Source of the DNA: Montifringilla adamsi
Lineage: Eukaryota > Chordata > Aves > Passeriformes > Passeridae
Reading direction: 5' to 3'
Length of the DNA: 64,000 bases
NCBI GenBank assembly: GCA_017590115.1
Contig: JAGGNK010010225.1
Span: 4,588,001-4,652,000 of the forward strand
The notes under the pieces are model-generated. The model worked only from the letters and a program-made list of their open reading frames with translations, did not search any database and was not told the DNA's origin. A program made the translations under genes and the position numbers. Below, in pieces: positions 52,565 to 64,000 of the stretch (within the stretch, counting starts at the first letter, position 1; each line of letters starts with the position of its first letter).

Positions 52565-54323
52565 GCCTTTGGAGTGTTATGTTTCCTTTATTAGCATAGT
52601 GATGTGAAACTAAACAGAAAAAGCAATCTAATAACAAACATTCCTTTGAGAAGGGCTCTGGGAGCAAAAGGACATCCACTTATTGTTCAGCCCATCCCAT
52701 TGGTCCATATACGGCAATAAAGGTACAATAGAAGGAAACAGGAAACAGACTGGCACATCTGCATTATCTTATTAGAGGCTAATGGATATCTGAGAGGAAC
52801 ATGCATCTGATGCTGAATAGTCTGTACCAATCTCCGAAGCAATTACTCTTAATTAGTGGATTCTGTTTATAGATGGAACTTAGTGTACCCTTTTGTATCA
52901 AAGAGATGCAGGCATCTGGAGAGAGATATGGTTTTCTTAAAGGGAAAGCATTGCAGCACAATGTGAGGGTTGGGCTGGTTTTTGGTTAGGGTTTTTTTGT
53001 TTGTTTGGTTTTTTTAGGTTTTTTTTTTTTTTCTTTGCAAATAAAAGCTCTCTGAAGCATAACATATTCTACTGTATTATTAATCAAAAGAGCATGCTGG
53101 TTTAAAAAAAGTAAAGGGGGAAAAAAAAGACCATACTCTTAATCTCAAACTCTGAAAGTAAACACAGAAAGCTAATACTCATATATGAATTATATGACAA
53201 AAACCACTTTGATGATAAGCAAATAAACAACTGAACCTAAAATTTCCAACCGCTGGCCAAAAAGCTTAAAATAGCAGCTTAAGTCAGAAGAACAACATCT
53301 GCATTTTGTATCTGCCAAGTCTGCAGCCAAAAAAAGTAAACTACTCTATATGACCAGATGCATGAATAAAAAAGAAAATGCATGAAACAGAACTTCAAAG
53401 TCAGTTTATTGAAAAGCAGATCTGTAGCTCTTACATCCCATAACCGCAACTGTCACATCTTTTCAAATATAGGTACAAGACTTAAGGAAAGAGGGAAGAT
53501 AGATTGTTGTAACAGAATTAAGACACTCTTTCTATGACACTTTTCCTGCATCTTGGTATGCAAGATAGCTGTCTGCTGGGGGACTGTGAATTCCTTTTTG
53601 TCATAAAGCTGACACTTGCAAAATGGGTTTTGGTTTTATTTGGGGTTTTTTCCCCCTGACATTACTAAGAGATAATTAATATAATTAATGCAATTGCTGT
53701 TTATCTTAAAATCCTATTGGGAAGTATAAAAAGGAGGGGGGAAAGCTTCTTTCTCCCTAAGCAGCTATGCTTCGAATTGCCTGCATTGCAAACACACACT
53801 GACGTATGCCTGAAAAAGAGCAAATCTAAATCTGAAAGGGGAAAAGGGAAAAAAAAAAAAAGTGAAACACAATGACACCCATTTATTTACACACCATACA
53901 ACAGTACCCTGCTGTGCCAACTATTGATTTTAGTGGAACTGAGAGTCCATGTTGGAGAGCAGCAGCTGTGAGTACATAGCTTGAATCCTCATATGAGAAC
54001 AATACTCCATAAGCAGAATAACCTATTTCAGCCAACCTTCATGTATAACAACTAACATTAAAAACACACAGAGCTTACATTTCAAAACCTGAAAGGCACT
54101 ATGGTTATTTGTTCTGCAAAGGTTCAGGGGAGTTATTAATTTATTTGTGCTAACACAACCAAGAAGTGTGAAGGATTGAAAATCCATGCTTCACATGTCT
54201 GTTATTCTACAGAGATGTTCATTCTGTTCTATACTAACCATATTTAAGATCCTGCCACTGTATCAGGCAATTTCTCATCTTCTGTTGTTTGCTGCTTTAA
54301 AGGGCTGTTTGAAACTGAAGTGT
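52565..54323. other. Unannotated stretch with G/T-rich and A-rich low complexity
   Basis: A T/G-rich tract lies at 52967-53036, ending in a long T run, and an A13 run at 53849-53861. The rest is plain AT-rich DNA. Confidence 0.6.
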
Positions 54324-54377
54324 GGGGTGATTGGGTTTCTGGGTTGGGGATTTTTTTTGGTGGAGGGGGTCAGGGGG
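54324..54377 (+). other. G-quadruplex-prone cluster
   Basis: On the plus strand, G4 (54324-54327), G3 (54333-54335), G3 (54341-54343) and G4 (54346-54349) are spaced by loops of 5, 5 and 2 nt, satisfying the G3+N1-7 rule. Two G5 tracts follow at 54365-54369 and 54373-54377. A T-rich run then begins at 54390. No gene is adjacent, so any role is unknown. Confidence 0.8.
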
Positions 54378-57300
54378 TTGATTGTTGCCTTTTTTATTTT
54401 TTTTTTCCTACAGCTATCTGCATTACATGTTTTTTTCTTTCATTACTCAGCAGTTGCCAAAACTGTACTGAGAAGTAAAGATAAATGGTTGGGTCAGGTG
54501 ATGGGGTTAACAATTTACTGTGTGTACTGCTCCAAGAGCCAGATATAGTAGAATTGGCTCATGTTTATGTACAGGATGAGAAGTTGATTTCCTGTGCAGT
54601 GGCTTTCAATCACCTCTGTAAGGGACTCTCTTGCAGTTTTCTGCAGAGAATTCAAAGGGCTCTGAATACATTTTGTGCTGGTATATAGGACACTGTGCTT
54701 TGTAACTAAATGCATTCCTTTCTTACTCTGTCACATTAAAAAAATTCTGAAGGACAGTCAAGGAAAAAAGTTCTCTTTCATCTATGGAAACCAAAGGAAA
54801 GGTAACTGGGCTTCCTCCTTCCCGAGTTACTTGTACACTCATCATACTCCCCAAATTTAAAAGCTATTTCTTTATGCTTAAAATTGCTGTTTCAACAGAA
54901 TCAACACTTCTGTTCTTGCATAGTCATCTCTGTTATTCCTTATTAATGTTCCCATAGATGTAAAACAGTAACCCCATACTGAGAATATCCTTCATGAGAG
55001 ACTATCCTGTGTGCTACAGAGGTTTAGGAAATCAGAGATTTGCCAGACCAAAGCTGCAGGGCTTTTCTGCAGACTGAACCTGTTTCCTTGTTTCTGCTCA
55101 TCTACAAAACTCAAAAGGAAAAAAAATTCCTTCTCTCAAATACAATTCAAATTATCCACGATTTAAACAACATAGGGTACTTAGCTCTTAAAAAGCTGGT
55201 ACAAGTTATGCAGAACCAGAAACTCCAGTAGGAAGCTTTTCCCACTCAAGGTACTGTGCCTACTGCTTTAGTTCTCTGACTACATTTTTCCAGCAGGTGT
55301 CCTGTGTTCCTGAACAGTTTTCCCCCACAGTTCAGAAAAACAAGACTTGATTCAGCAATCCAAATTATCCTTTACTGTCCTACGTGTCCAATCAGATTGT
55401 TTTGTTTGTAGCTGCTTCTATGTGAGATGGCAACCACGAAGATGAGATATGATCACTGACAGGACTGAGGAACCTATCCTTAGGGATCCCCCCTCATCAA
55501 GTCAAAGAAGGGAAAAAGAATCACAGGTAACAAAAGCAAGCTGCAACGAGCACCAACATGCTTCTAGGATTTGGGAAGATTAACACAGGCCAACAGGTAG
55601 TACCTTAAACTGGCAGCATACTTAACTATCCACGATCCTCATCCATGAAGGAAAGGTAGTATCTCCAATTAAGTTCAGAATGGAAAAATGGAAAGCAAAA
55701 ACAAACTTCCACCGAACTTCTCCTTAACTGGCAATTAATTGGTCTTTGCCCTTGCCTACAAGGCACCACAAGATACCATCACACGGATTCCCAGCCAAAG
55801 CAAGATTTTGTGAGAAGCGCTCTTGGAAAGAGACAGGAGGCCAAGGGAAGGGAGACTGAGTAAGCAAGAAAAACCACATCCTGCTGCCTATGTTCAGTAA
55901 CATCATCCAATATTATGGGATGTGCAGACATTTACAAGTATGCCAATCACTTCCCAAGTGGCGTTACAGCGAGGAGGAGTGAGGAATCTATCTGAAGCCT
56001 CCCCAGCATGCTCTCAGAACGCTCATCTTTAACTTTCTAGCTGATGAGAAACATGTCATGGTGACCAACAGCAAATACAGCACTTACCATCACTGCAACT
56101 AGTAAAAAGGTCTTATACTGGCTGTTTATAACTTTTAAGAGGCCTCCGAGATCAGTAAGAGGGGGTCAAGTGATGTTATTGTTTTGGTGACAGATGGAAG
56201 ATCCCTAGTAAATGATCCCAGTGGCCTGGGAGTTATTAAAAGAATGGAGTACTTCATCAGCTCAGAAGCTGAAGAGGAAAGCAGCTTTGGAGGGCGGTTC
56301 CTTGACAGAAAAGCACATTTCTTTGGGAGGCCAGCACTCTACAGTCACAACATGCACTGCAGAAACAGGATGACAAGAGATACTTCCTTAAAGGAGAGCA
56401 CAAAGACATGCAACACCATGACAACTTTTACTGGTACTGGTCTCAAAACCCCAGTCAATGAAGCCAGGAGTCAGGGAAATGATTCATCAAATGCTCTATG
56501 AGTGGCGAGTGCAGAAAACATTAGTTTTGATGGCTATGCTTTATCTGAACATCCACGTGGGTGATGTTAATTACCCACAGGGTTATGTTAGGAAAGATCA
56601 GGGCAATTTAGACCTGAAGCCTTTGCTGTTAGTTTTTTTAATTTCTAGAGATGACTGTCCCGGCACAGAAGCAAGACTCATCTCTCTGCTCAGCTTTAGA
56701 AGTATATTCCTGAGAAGTCCTTGTCCTAGCAGAACCACCACAATGAAACGAAGCACCACATCCACTCCCTGCCTGAGGTCATTTGGATAGTCTTCCTCTG
56801 CATGGGCAGGATATCTTTAGTGCCACTAAGGATGGAACCGAGTAGCCAGATTCCTCCAGCCTGGATGTCTAGCCACAACTGCAAATATTGTCATTAGATT
56901 TGCTTTCACCACCAAATTAAGGTAGAAAATGCTCTACATCTTTAATTTCTTCTTTCTTTAGTATCTGGACAACCAGTAAATACAGATCCTTTTATGCCCC
57001 TCTACGGCACAAATGTGCTGCCTGGAAATGCACTGACAGGTCAGTGCAGTGTAAGATCTTCACACACTGTGCAAAGAACCAAACAGACTTCAAGAGTCTG
57101 AGATTAAAAAAAAAGATGAGGATAAAATTCTGTTTAATTTGAAAAACATGCACTACAGTAGAAGGTTCCGCCTCAGCTCAGCACACTTCACTTTATAAGC
57201 CACACAAAGAAGGATCTTGCAAGAATCCACTTAGCTGCAAAGAAAAATTCTGCTATCTGGAGTAATCTAAACTCATTGTTAGGACAAGCATGTGGATTCA

Positions 57301-58049
57301 CTCAAAAATGAATAATGTTTATTTGGGAGGCTGTCTGAGAAACCTGAAAGAGGATTTTGTAGAGGTTGTGCATGAATTGTGAAATAATATATATTTCCCA
57401 ATCCCCCAAGAGCTGGGAGGCACAACTATGCTCAGGAGGTATGTTCAATCTGTTAGCAGTCCAGTTTTTTGCACTACGAGGCTGGAAGTTCTACTTCCTC
57501 TGAGCTAGAGGAGTTTGCATCCCTGCTGCACCCATTCATCAAGTGAGGACGGTGATCCAAGTGGAACAGGGGGAAAAAGAGGGTTCAAGCACTGGTTGTG
57601 AACTTTGTTTCTGAAGACCAGTCTGTTGGACTAGAGGTGCATCTATCATCTTAATATCATGGAGGTGTGGACGCTGTGCTAACACAAAATAACTTAACAC
57701 ACATAATTTATCACCTTTTGTTATATACGTCAAGTCTAGTAGCCTGTCTGCTGAAAGGTTCTGCAATTCCTCTGAGTTATTAGAGTCTTCTGTCCTACTT
57801 TACCCAGAAGACCACATTTCTGCTGTCTACGTCAGGCTCCTGAACCTTCACTTATTAGATATCACAAGTCTCAATATATTCCCAGTAAGACTCCCCGAGG
57901 GTCAGCAGAATATGCCAGAGGGCTGGTGGAGATTATGAACATCTATTTTAAACCTCTGTTCTCTGTAGCTCCCTGTCACAGGAACAATAGGGTAGCAAAA
58001 TTAGGAACAAGCACAGCCATTAACTAGGAGGAGACAAAGCCATAGCATG
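54378..58049. other. Long stretch, no gene recognised
   Basis: About 3.7 kb of ordinary DNA. Open frames such as 56184-56501 and 56458-56790 on the plus strand have no recognised domain. No RNA gene or transposon was identified. Confidence 0.45.
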
Positions 58050-58150
58050 GATCACAGAACAAAAATAGCATTTTTATTGTCAATATTTTGCCTAACAGGG
58101 AGCCAATAAAGCAATTGTAAAATGCTAATAATACGCTAAGATAACACTGC
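58050..58150. promoter_or_regulatory. Candidate conserved noncoding element (weak)
   Basis: Short AT-rich complex patch with GCATTTTTATTG, CAATAAAGCAATTG and GCTAATAATACGC motifs. The call rests on texture only. Confidence 0.22.
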
Positions 58151-61100
58151 ACATGTAAGCACCCTCAGAGCCATCCTCTGAATCATCTGAAAATGTTGCA
58201 AAAACCTTATCAGTCAGGTCGTAAGGGCAGAGGTGCAATAATCAATCACGGTAGCCACAAAACCAGCACATCTTTTCCACATTCTAACATTCAGAAGATC
58301 TATATCCCAGAATTGTCTGCTAGAGGCACTGGACAGATGGATTACATTGTCAGAAAGACCAACATGAACTATGACCTTACATTTCACATCCAAAAGCATC
58401 TAAGAGGAACCTAAACGCTGACAAAATTCAAGGAGACTTGTGTCATGCCCGCCAGGCAGGACTGCGAGGCAGGACTTCTGATACAGCACAAAGGTATTCT
58501 TGCAGAGTAAGAAAGTGTGTGAGTTAACTGCACAGCAATCATTCCCAACAAACCCTTTCCTGAAAGGATCTTTCCACTGGTAAATGTAAGACAGCTTTCC
58601 AACTTCTGTGGGCAGAGACACCAGCCTGAATTACTTCATGTTCATGCAGACAGAAGTTGCACGCAGACTCCTAGGGATGGAGACAGGTCATATATCACCA
58701 CCATGCAGCACCAAAGCTGCCATCATATTTCAGCACTTCAACCATAAGCTGGATCAAACACTTATCAGGGCAGCATTTAGCTTCTGAATCCATTGGGATC
58801 GCTAATCTTTCAGCTTCATTGACAAAGTAATGTACTAAAATAATGAATTTTGAAAACATTTAAGAAAGTAACAGTGAGCATTTTCATAATTAGGTCATGA
58901 GACATGGGTCAAGAGCAAAGCTCTCAAAAACTTTTCGAATCCCCCAGGAGATGGTAAACTCGGCTAACTGTGCCAAAGATGACTCCTCTTGTGGAAAGAC
59001 AGTGTGGTTCAAGCAGGGCTTCTTCCAACAAGCCTCCAACCAATTCTGAACCACCACAAGCAGAGCAACAGCAAGGATACTCAGCCTTGGCAACAAGATG
59101 CTCGTTTCTGCAACCTCTGACCCACACACATCAATAAATGCAAGCCAGTAAGAGAAGCAATGCTCTCAAAGCTCCCAGCACCACCTTTACCCCCATGACA
59201 GCAGCCAAGCCCAGTGTGCTGCTGAGTATAAGGCAGCACAGACCCATCTCCTGGTACCAACAGCACCATCTCTGCTACATCCTTCATCTGTGCTTACCAG
59301 GCTGTGCTGTCTGAGTCACTTTGCCAGGGACTCTGCATTTATTGTCTAAAAAAATATACCCAGAGCCAGAGAGCTGGGCAGGTGTGCATTCCATACCACT
59401 TGTTATGTGTCTGGTAAATGCCCTTCCCCACTGTAGCAGAATGATCTTACCAAGGCTCTTCCTGCATGACTTTCAGGACAGCAGCGCTTCACAAGTCAGG
59501 ATCTAGCAGACCAATGCATTACAAAGAGCACAGAGGAGTGAGAAGCCTGAAAGCCCAGCTGGGTGCCCAAGGCTGAGAAGACAATCTGATTTAACCATGC
59601 AAATACCAGCAACCAAGTAGAGCATGTCTTAGAACTGGGAACGTCAAGGCAGACATGTCACAATAGAGAGAGCTTTTTTAACAGCACCTGAAGTTCCTTC
59701 AACAGATTAGGTGAGCAAATGAATTAGGTGAGCAAATTAATTAATCTGCAAGGGAAAAAAAAAAAAGAAAACAAAATCCCAAGACAAAACAATGGTCTCA
59801 GTTACTGAGACAATGCCATTCAAAATCCACTCCTGTCTTTTGTGATTATAATCAGGCAAAAAAAATCTCTAAGTGGAGTAGTCCACTCAGACATGGCTGA
59901 AACAGACATGTTGATTCAAGCACATCCCTCACTATTATCCCAACTGCACCCTTTTTCCAGCTAATGGTGTCTATACCAACTGAGGGTCAAACACTTGTCC
60001 ATTATATGGGGTCCCACAGAGCACCATACGCTAAAGCAAATTCAAAGTAAGCAGAAAAAAACAATTTATTTCCTCAAAATGATGCATAAGCAAGAGAATG
60101 CAATAAAGATGTCAGCTAATGGAAATAGTCTCTCAATCTAAAGGCTGTCACTTCCTTTACGTAATCTTGAAGATACCCACCCATACATCTCTCCAATTCC
60201 CAATGTGGAGTGCATCACTGTGAGATGAAGAGAATGGTGTTGCTCCACACCTCATAACCAAGTTTATGAAGGAGAGGGGAAGGAGCCAGGAGTGAGAAGA
60301 AAAATGACCATGTTTGGTATAATCACTGCCACTTAATTTCATGACAGATGTGAAGATCCCCCTTTCAAGAATGCCAAGCCTGTGTGCACTGTCAGAGTTC
60401 CACAGCAACAACAGACTGAAAAACACCCTTATACACCCCTGTATAAATAATATTTAAAAACCCCTAAATAAATAATACAGTGAAAAGTGACTAAATTGTG
60501 TGGAATACTTAGATATTCAAGGACATATTACAATCAACATACCTGACTAATGTCATATGAAAGAATACTCCAAAAACAAATTATGCAGAGTTCTAATATA
60601 GCAAGAACAGGAAGGGATACTGAAGATCATCAAGAAAAAGCACCCTGTGTAACATTATTTTGTATAAACAGCTGCATTTACAACGTGGACCATAATCACA
60701 CAACCACTCTGGCCCTGTTTTTGCCAGACAAAAACATGTGGGTATTTTTTAATAATATACATCAGAAATCAGAAGATATTCTCCACAGTAATAATGGCAG
60801 TCCAGGTGTTAAAGAAAACCATAAGATCTCCTCCCTTCTAACACTTTGTAATCACAGCAATACACCTAGACTACAGTTTTACCATGTGTGAGCTATGACA
60901 ACTTTTTCCTGTGTGTGTTTGAACAGTAATGATGGCCCTTAATAATAATAAAGAAAGAATCAGGTGTATTGTCTTTATTGTGAGAGTATAAGGGGTTTGA
61001 AACAGAAGGAAATATCTACTCTCTGGTACAATGAGGAATGTAAAAATGTAGCCTCTGCATGTCAGACCTAAGCATCAAAGACTAAATGCTTAAAAGTAGA

Positions 61101-62079
61101 ATAATATGAACATTTGAGAAATGCTGTAGTGAGAACACAAATTCCACCCTAGCATTTGATTTAGTGATAATCCTCCAAAACCAGTTCTGCATCTGATAAG
61201 TACAGGTTTAAGATCCAGTTGTTGACACATGGTAAGGAAATGAAACACATTCTCCCTATATGAAGTTCACATTTTTCTGGGTGAAACAAAGCACAGTTGT
61301 ACCTCGTGTCTCTAAGGCACCTTTCAAAGCAATAAGGAGAACTGGAAGGCATCTACATGAAGCAGTTTTATCTGACGTGCTAAAAGGATCTGAGTTAAAG
61401 AGCCCGACTGTCACATCCACTGCTAAGCCTTTGAAAAATAAGGAAATCCAATTTAAGATTTACGCAACAAACCCAAGGCACACAGCTCCTTGGCACTGCA
61501 ACTCTGCTTCACATACCTCACTGCAGAGGTAGGCTGGTTGCTCACTGAACCTCTTCAGCTCAAGCAAAATAAAAAGACCTTTAACAAAAATGAGTGAAAG
61601 TAGAAAGTTTGGTTCACTAGAACGCCACCAACTCTGATTAATAACAACCACAATAATAATACACACTCCTTTAAGAAAGTCTCCACTTTTAAAGAAGAAA
61701 CAAACATTAACAGGTCCGGCCAATGGCAATGAAAGCACCCAGCTCATAGTCTTCTGAATAGAACCCATCATTTAGCCACGTACCAGACAACCAAGACTTT
61801 GTCCCTCAATTTTTAAAAGCACATAATTCTAAATAATTATGTTGCTCAATGATCCTGAGTACTATGGAACAGAAAATGCATCAAATGGGAAGCTAAATTT
61901 TATAATTTAAAACATTCATACACATAAAAGGGGAGAGGGAGGAAAAAAAAAGACACAGTTTTTCAAAACAACTACAAAATTACATAGCAACAGTGTAAAA
62001 GCTTCTGAACCATTTCCTTTCCCTTGCCTCCAATGGAGGGTTTATTCCAGAGAGACAACCCTCAGCAGACAAAGCCTGC
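58151..62079. other. Long stretch, no gene recognised
   Basis: Plain DNA with short homopolymers (near 59754) and short AAT runs (near 60943 and 61654). The 17-bp duplication is listed separately. Nothing else was recognised. Confidence 0.45.
59706..59739. repeat. 17-bp tandem duplication
   Basis: The unit ATTAGGTGAGCAAATGA occurs at 59706-59722 and again at 59723-59739. The second copy differs only near its end. Confidence 0.9.
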
Positions 62080-62510
62080 TTTTAAACACAGAAACACAGG
62101 AATTCTTATACTAGGTCAGATTAATAGTACATTTAGTTCAGTAACCTCTTATTTGACAGCAGCCAGAATCAGATGCTTTAGGGAAGGGATGAAGAAATCT
62201 CTAGGAGAGCAATTACAGAAAAAAATCTTTCCCATAAAATTTCTTTCCAACTCACATCATCTACTGGATGGCTTATGCCCTGTAACAGGAGATTTTCTTC
62301 TAGTCTTTTTGTTTGTTTTTGCTAGCCTGAATAATACAAATAGCACTAAATAATACCCCAAGCACTGTGGATATCTTCTCTATCTATGGCCCATATGTTT
62401 TTAATCCTCAAAATTGTTGGCCCTAGCAGAATTGAGAGTCACAGAGTTTCAACATCACCAGCTTGCTGTTTAAAATAATATCCTGCTCTCCTTTTAAAAA
62501 ACTCTCACGT
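62080..62510 (+). repeat. Old CR1/L3-like LINE 3' fragment (family uncertain)
   Basis: Ordered matches to a repeat I know from turtle, crocodilian and mammalian L3/CR1-type sequences are visible. They include GGAATTCTTATACTAGGTCAG near 62098, GTACATTTAGTTCAGTA near 62127, and TTTGACAGCAGCCAGAATCAG then GATGCTT near 62152. Further along are CCCATAAAATTTCTTTCC near 62231, GATGGCTTATGCCCTGTAA near 62267, and a degraded form of the 'AATGAGTTCCACAGG' region near 62432. It is heavily diverged, as expected for an ancient insertion predating birds. Class assignment is from memory and could be wrong (an unrelated SINE family is the alternative), but the resemblance over some 400 bp is good. Confidence 0.6.
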
Positions 62511-64000
62511 TTTCCCTGGATGATCCTGTGTAGCTGTAGTACCTAGTACAGCACAGTAAAAGAAAAGTTAAGTGGATCTAACTCACCTTCTTTAAGAGTT
62601 CTTGCTGGTCTGCTTTCCTCAACACAGTTTACTGCAGTGACTCTTAAGAAAGCAGCCTGGAAAAGGCAGAAATGCCTCCAAAATTCCTTTCCCCCACACC
62701 AAATGCTTCAGGTTTCCTTCAGGACAAATATCAGCTCCTTTTCCAAATTTACTGTTCATCTTAATTGCTAGTATACACTTCTTCAAACATCACTCTTCCT
62801 AGTTAACAACTTCCTTAGATTTCAGGGCAAACACTTTTCAAGGGAGGAAAAAAAATCAATTCTTGAATAAGTCAAGAATAGCAAGTCGTTTTTCTAATTA
62901 AGGCATTGACTTTCTACTAAGATTGTACTAGAATTATCTGTATAGTCACTTCCATGTTAAAACCCTAGGTAAATATTAGTAAAGAAACAATTACATCAAT
63001 TAATACTAGCAGCTGACAGACAAACACTACCAAGAGGACTCCATTCTCTCCCGAGGCAAACACAATGCCAGATTCCAAACGAAAGCAGAAGGGGAATAAT
63101 ATGGACCCAAGCTGTCCAAAACCTGTATTTGCATCTGCAAGTAAACACTTAGACTCTGTAAACACCAGGCCATTACCAGTCTGCTTGCCATGCTCTCAAC
63201 TGGGCCGCAGCAAACAGCTCATGGGGAAGCTCCAGATGAGCAGGGACACTCTGGCTCTCTGGCAGCGTGCCCCATCCATTGACCTCTGGTTGGCTTTAGG
63301 GTCACCTGGGATTCGTCCATGCTGGCTGAAGTCTGCCAGCTGTCTCCAGGATTTCTAGGGAAGGTCGAACACTTGCAATTTTTCCTAATATATTCATATT
63401 GTCCATGTCCATATGTCTTCATCTGCAAGTGAGCTCAAGCATGGAAACGACTAGAGCATGAGCAAGTATTAGACTAAATTATTTCAGCAATCACATTACT
63501 TTTGGTAGGCTGCCTTTTGCCAAACCAAAGCATCTGCAGCTCAGAAATGTAACTTCTAAATTAAAAAACTTTGCAAAGAAGAAGAAGTGCATCAGTTCAT
63601 ACAGATCTGGACAGTGATAATCCTCCAAAAGCTATTGCTGTGAATAACACTAGCATGAGCAAATCAGCCCTATGAAATCAGTTCTGACAGAATACCTGAA
63701 CATGGAAAGGCTATATGGGGTTATTTTTCTCAATTATCATTTTTGAACAAGTGTTTCAACATCCATTTCAATAAAAATGAAAATAAACATTCATAAGCAA
63801 AAATTCTCACCCAGTGTGAGCATACTTCAAGGCTGCTCAGCCTCATTCAAAATTACATTCTCCCATTCAGTTCCACCTATCTCTAGGCAAAGGACACAGC
63901 AGACACACCAAGAGTCTGGTCACTGCTTGAGATTTGGGCTGAAAGAGGAACTGAATGCACAGAAACAGCCACTGATGGGGAGCTGGGAAGTCTCTCACTG
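62511..64000. other. Unannotated DNA to window end
   Basis: Plain AT-rich sequence with no recognised gene, RNA or repeat. An 18-mer shared with 61163-61180 occurs at 63613-63630. Confidence 0.45.

Noticed and set aside
1..64000. CRISPR arrays, bacterial operons, rRNA or mitochondrial insertions
   Set aside because: No regularly spaced repeats, no ribosome-binding-site and gene packing, and no recognisable rRNA or mitochondrial gene sequence.

Overview
This window looks like nuclear DNA from a vertebrate, most probably a bird of the neoavian or passerine kind. The base composition is AT-leaning and CpG is scarce. Homopolymer and short A/C or G/T low-complexity tracts are common. There are no recognisable mammalian Alu or L1 elements, and there is no operon-like gene packing. 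The strongest taxonomic clue is a solo long terminal repeat at about 45846-46426. I recognise it as belonging to the abundant avian endogenous-retrovirus LTR family whose copies begin with TGTCCTGGTTTTGGCTGGG and end in a TTAAACCAC-type 3' end.

I find no protein-coding gene, tRNA, rRNA or CRISPR array that I can support. The longest stop-free stretches are about 140-155 codons. They are scattered on both strands and show no domain, codon periodicity or plausible splice architecture, as expected by chance in 64 kb. The window is best read as intergenic DNA (a gene desert) or the inside of a very large intron.

Layout: 1-2.1 kb holds two short tandem duplications and an (AAT)n microsatellite. 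2.1-8.1 kb is plain AT-rich sequence. Roughly 8.2-44.3 kb holds the best-looking candidate conserved noncoding elements (CNEs): 8.2 kb, 15.5-15.8 kb, 17.3-19.4 kb (several), 23.0-24.3 kb, 27.0-28.9 kb (several), 33.0-33.3 kb, 36.5-36.8 kb, 41.4-41.6 kb and 43.5-44.3 kb. The solo LTR is at 45.8-46.4 kb. The remainder is mostly plain, with a candidate CNE at 52.2-52.5 kb, a G-quadruplex-prone cluster at 54.3 kb, a smaller candidate at 58.1 kb, and an old CR1/L3-like interspersed repeat at about 62.08-62.51 kb.

The most unusual segment is 43487-43745. It is a short block with about 14 CpGs in roughly 256 bp, set in CpG-poor DNA and followed by AT-rich, CNE-like sequence. It could be a constrained regulatory element or, less likely, a small coding exon on the minus strand. 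A perfect 17-bp stem with a 3-nt loop at 35507-35543 is the cleanest structural oddity. All CNE calls come from sequence texture and motif content only, because no alignment could be run. No gene system can be assembled from this window.
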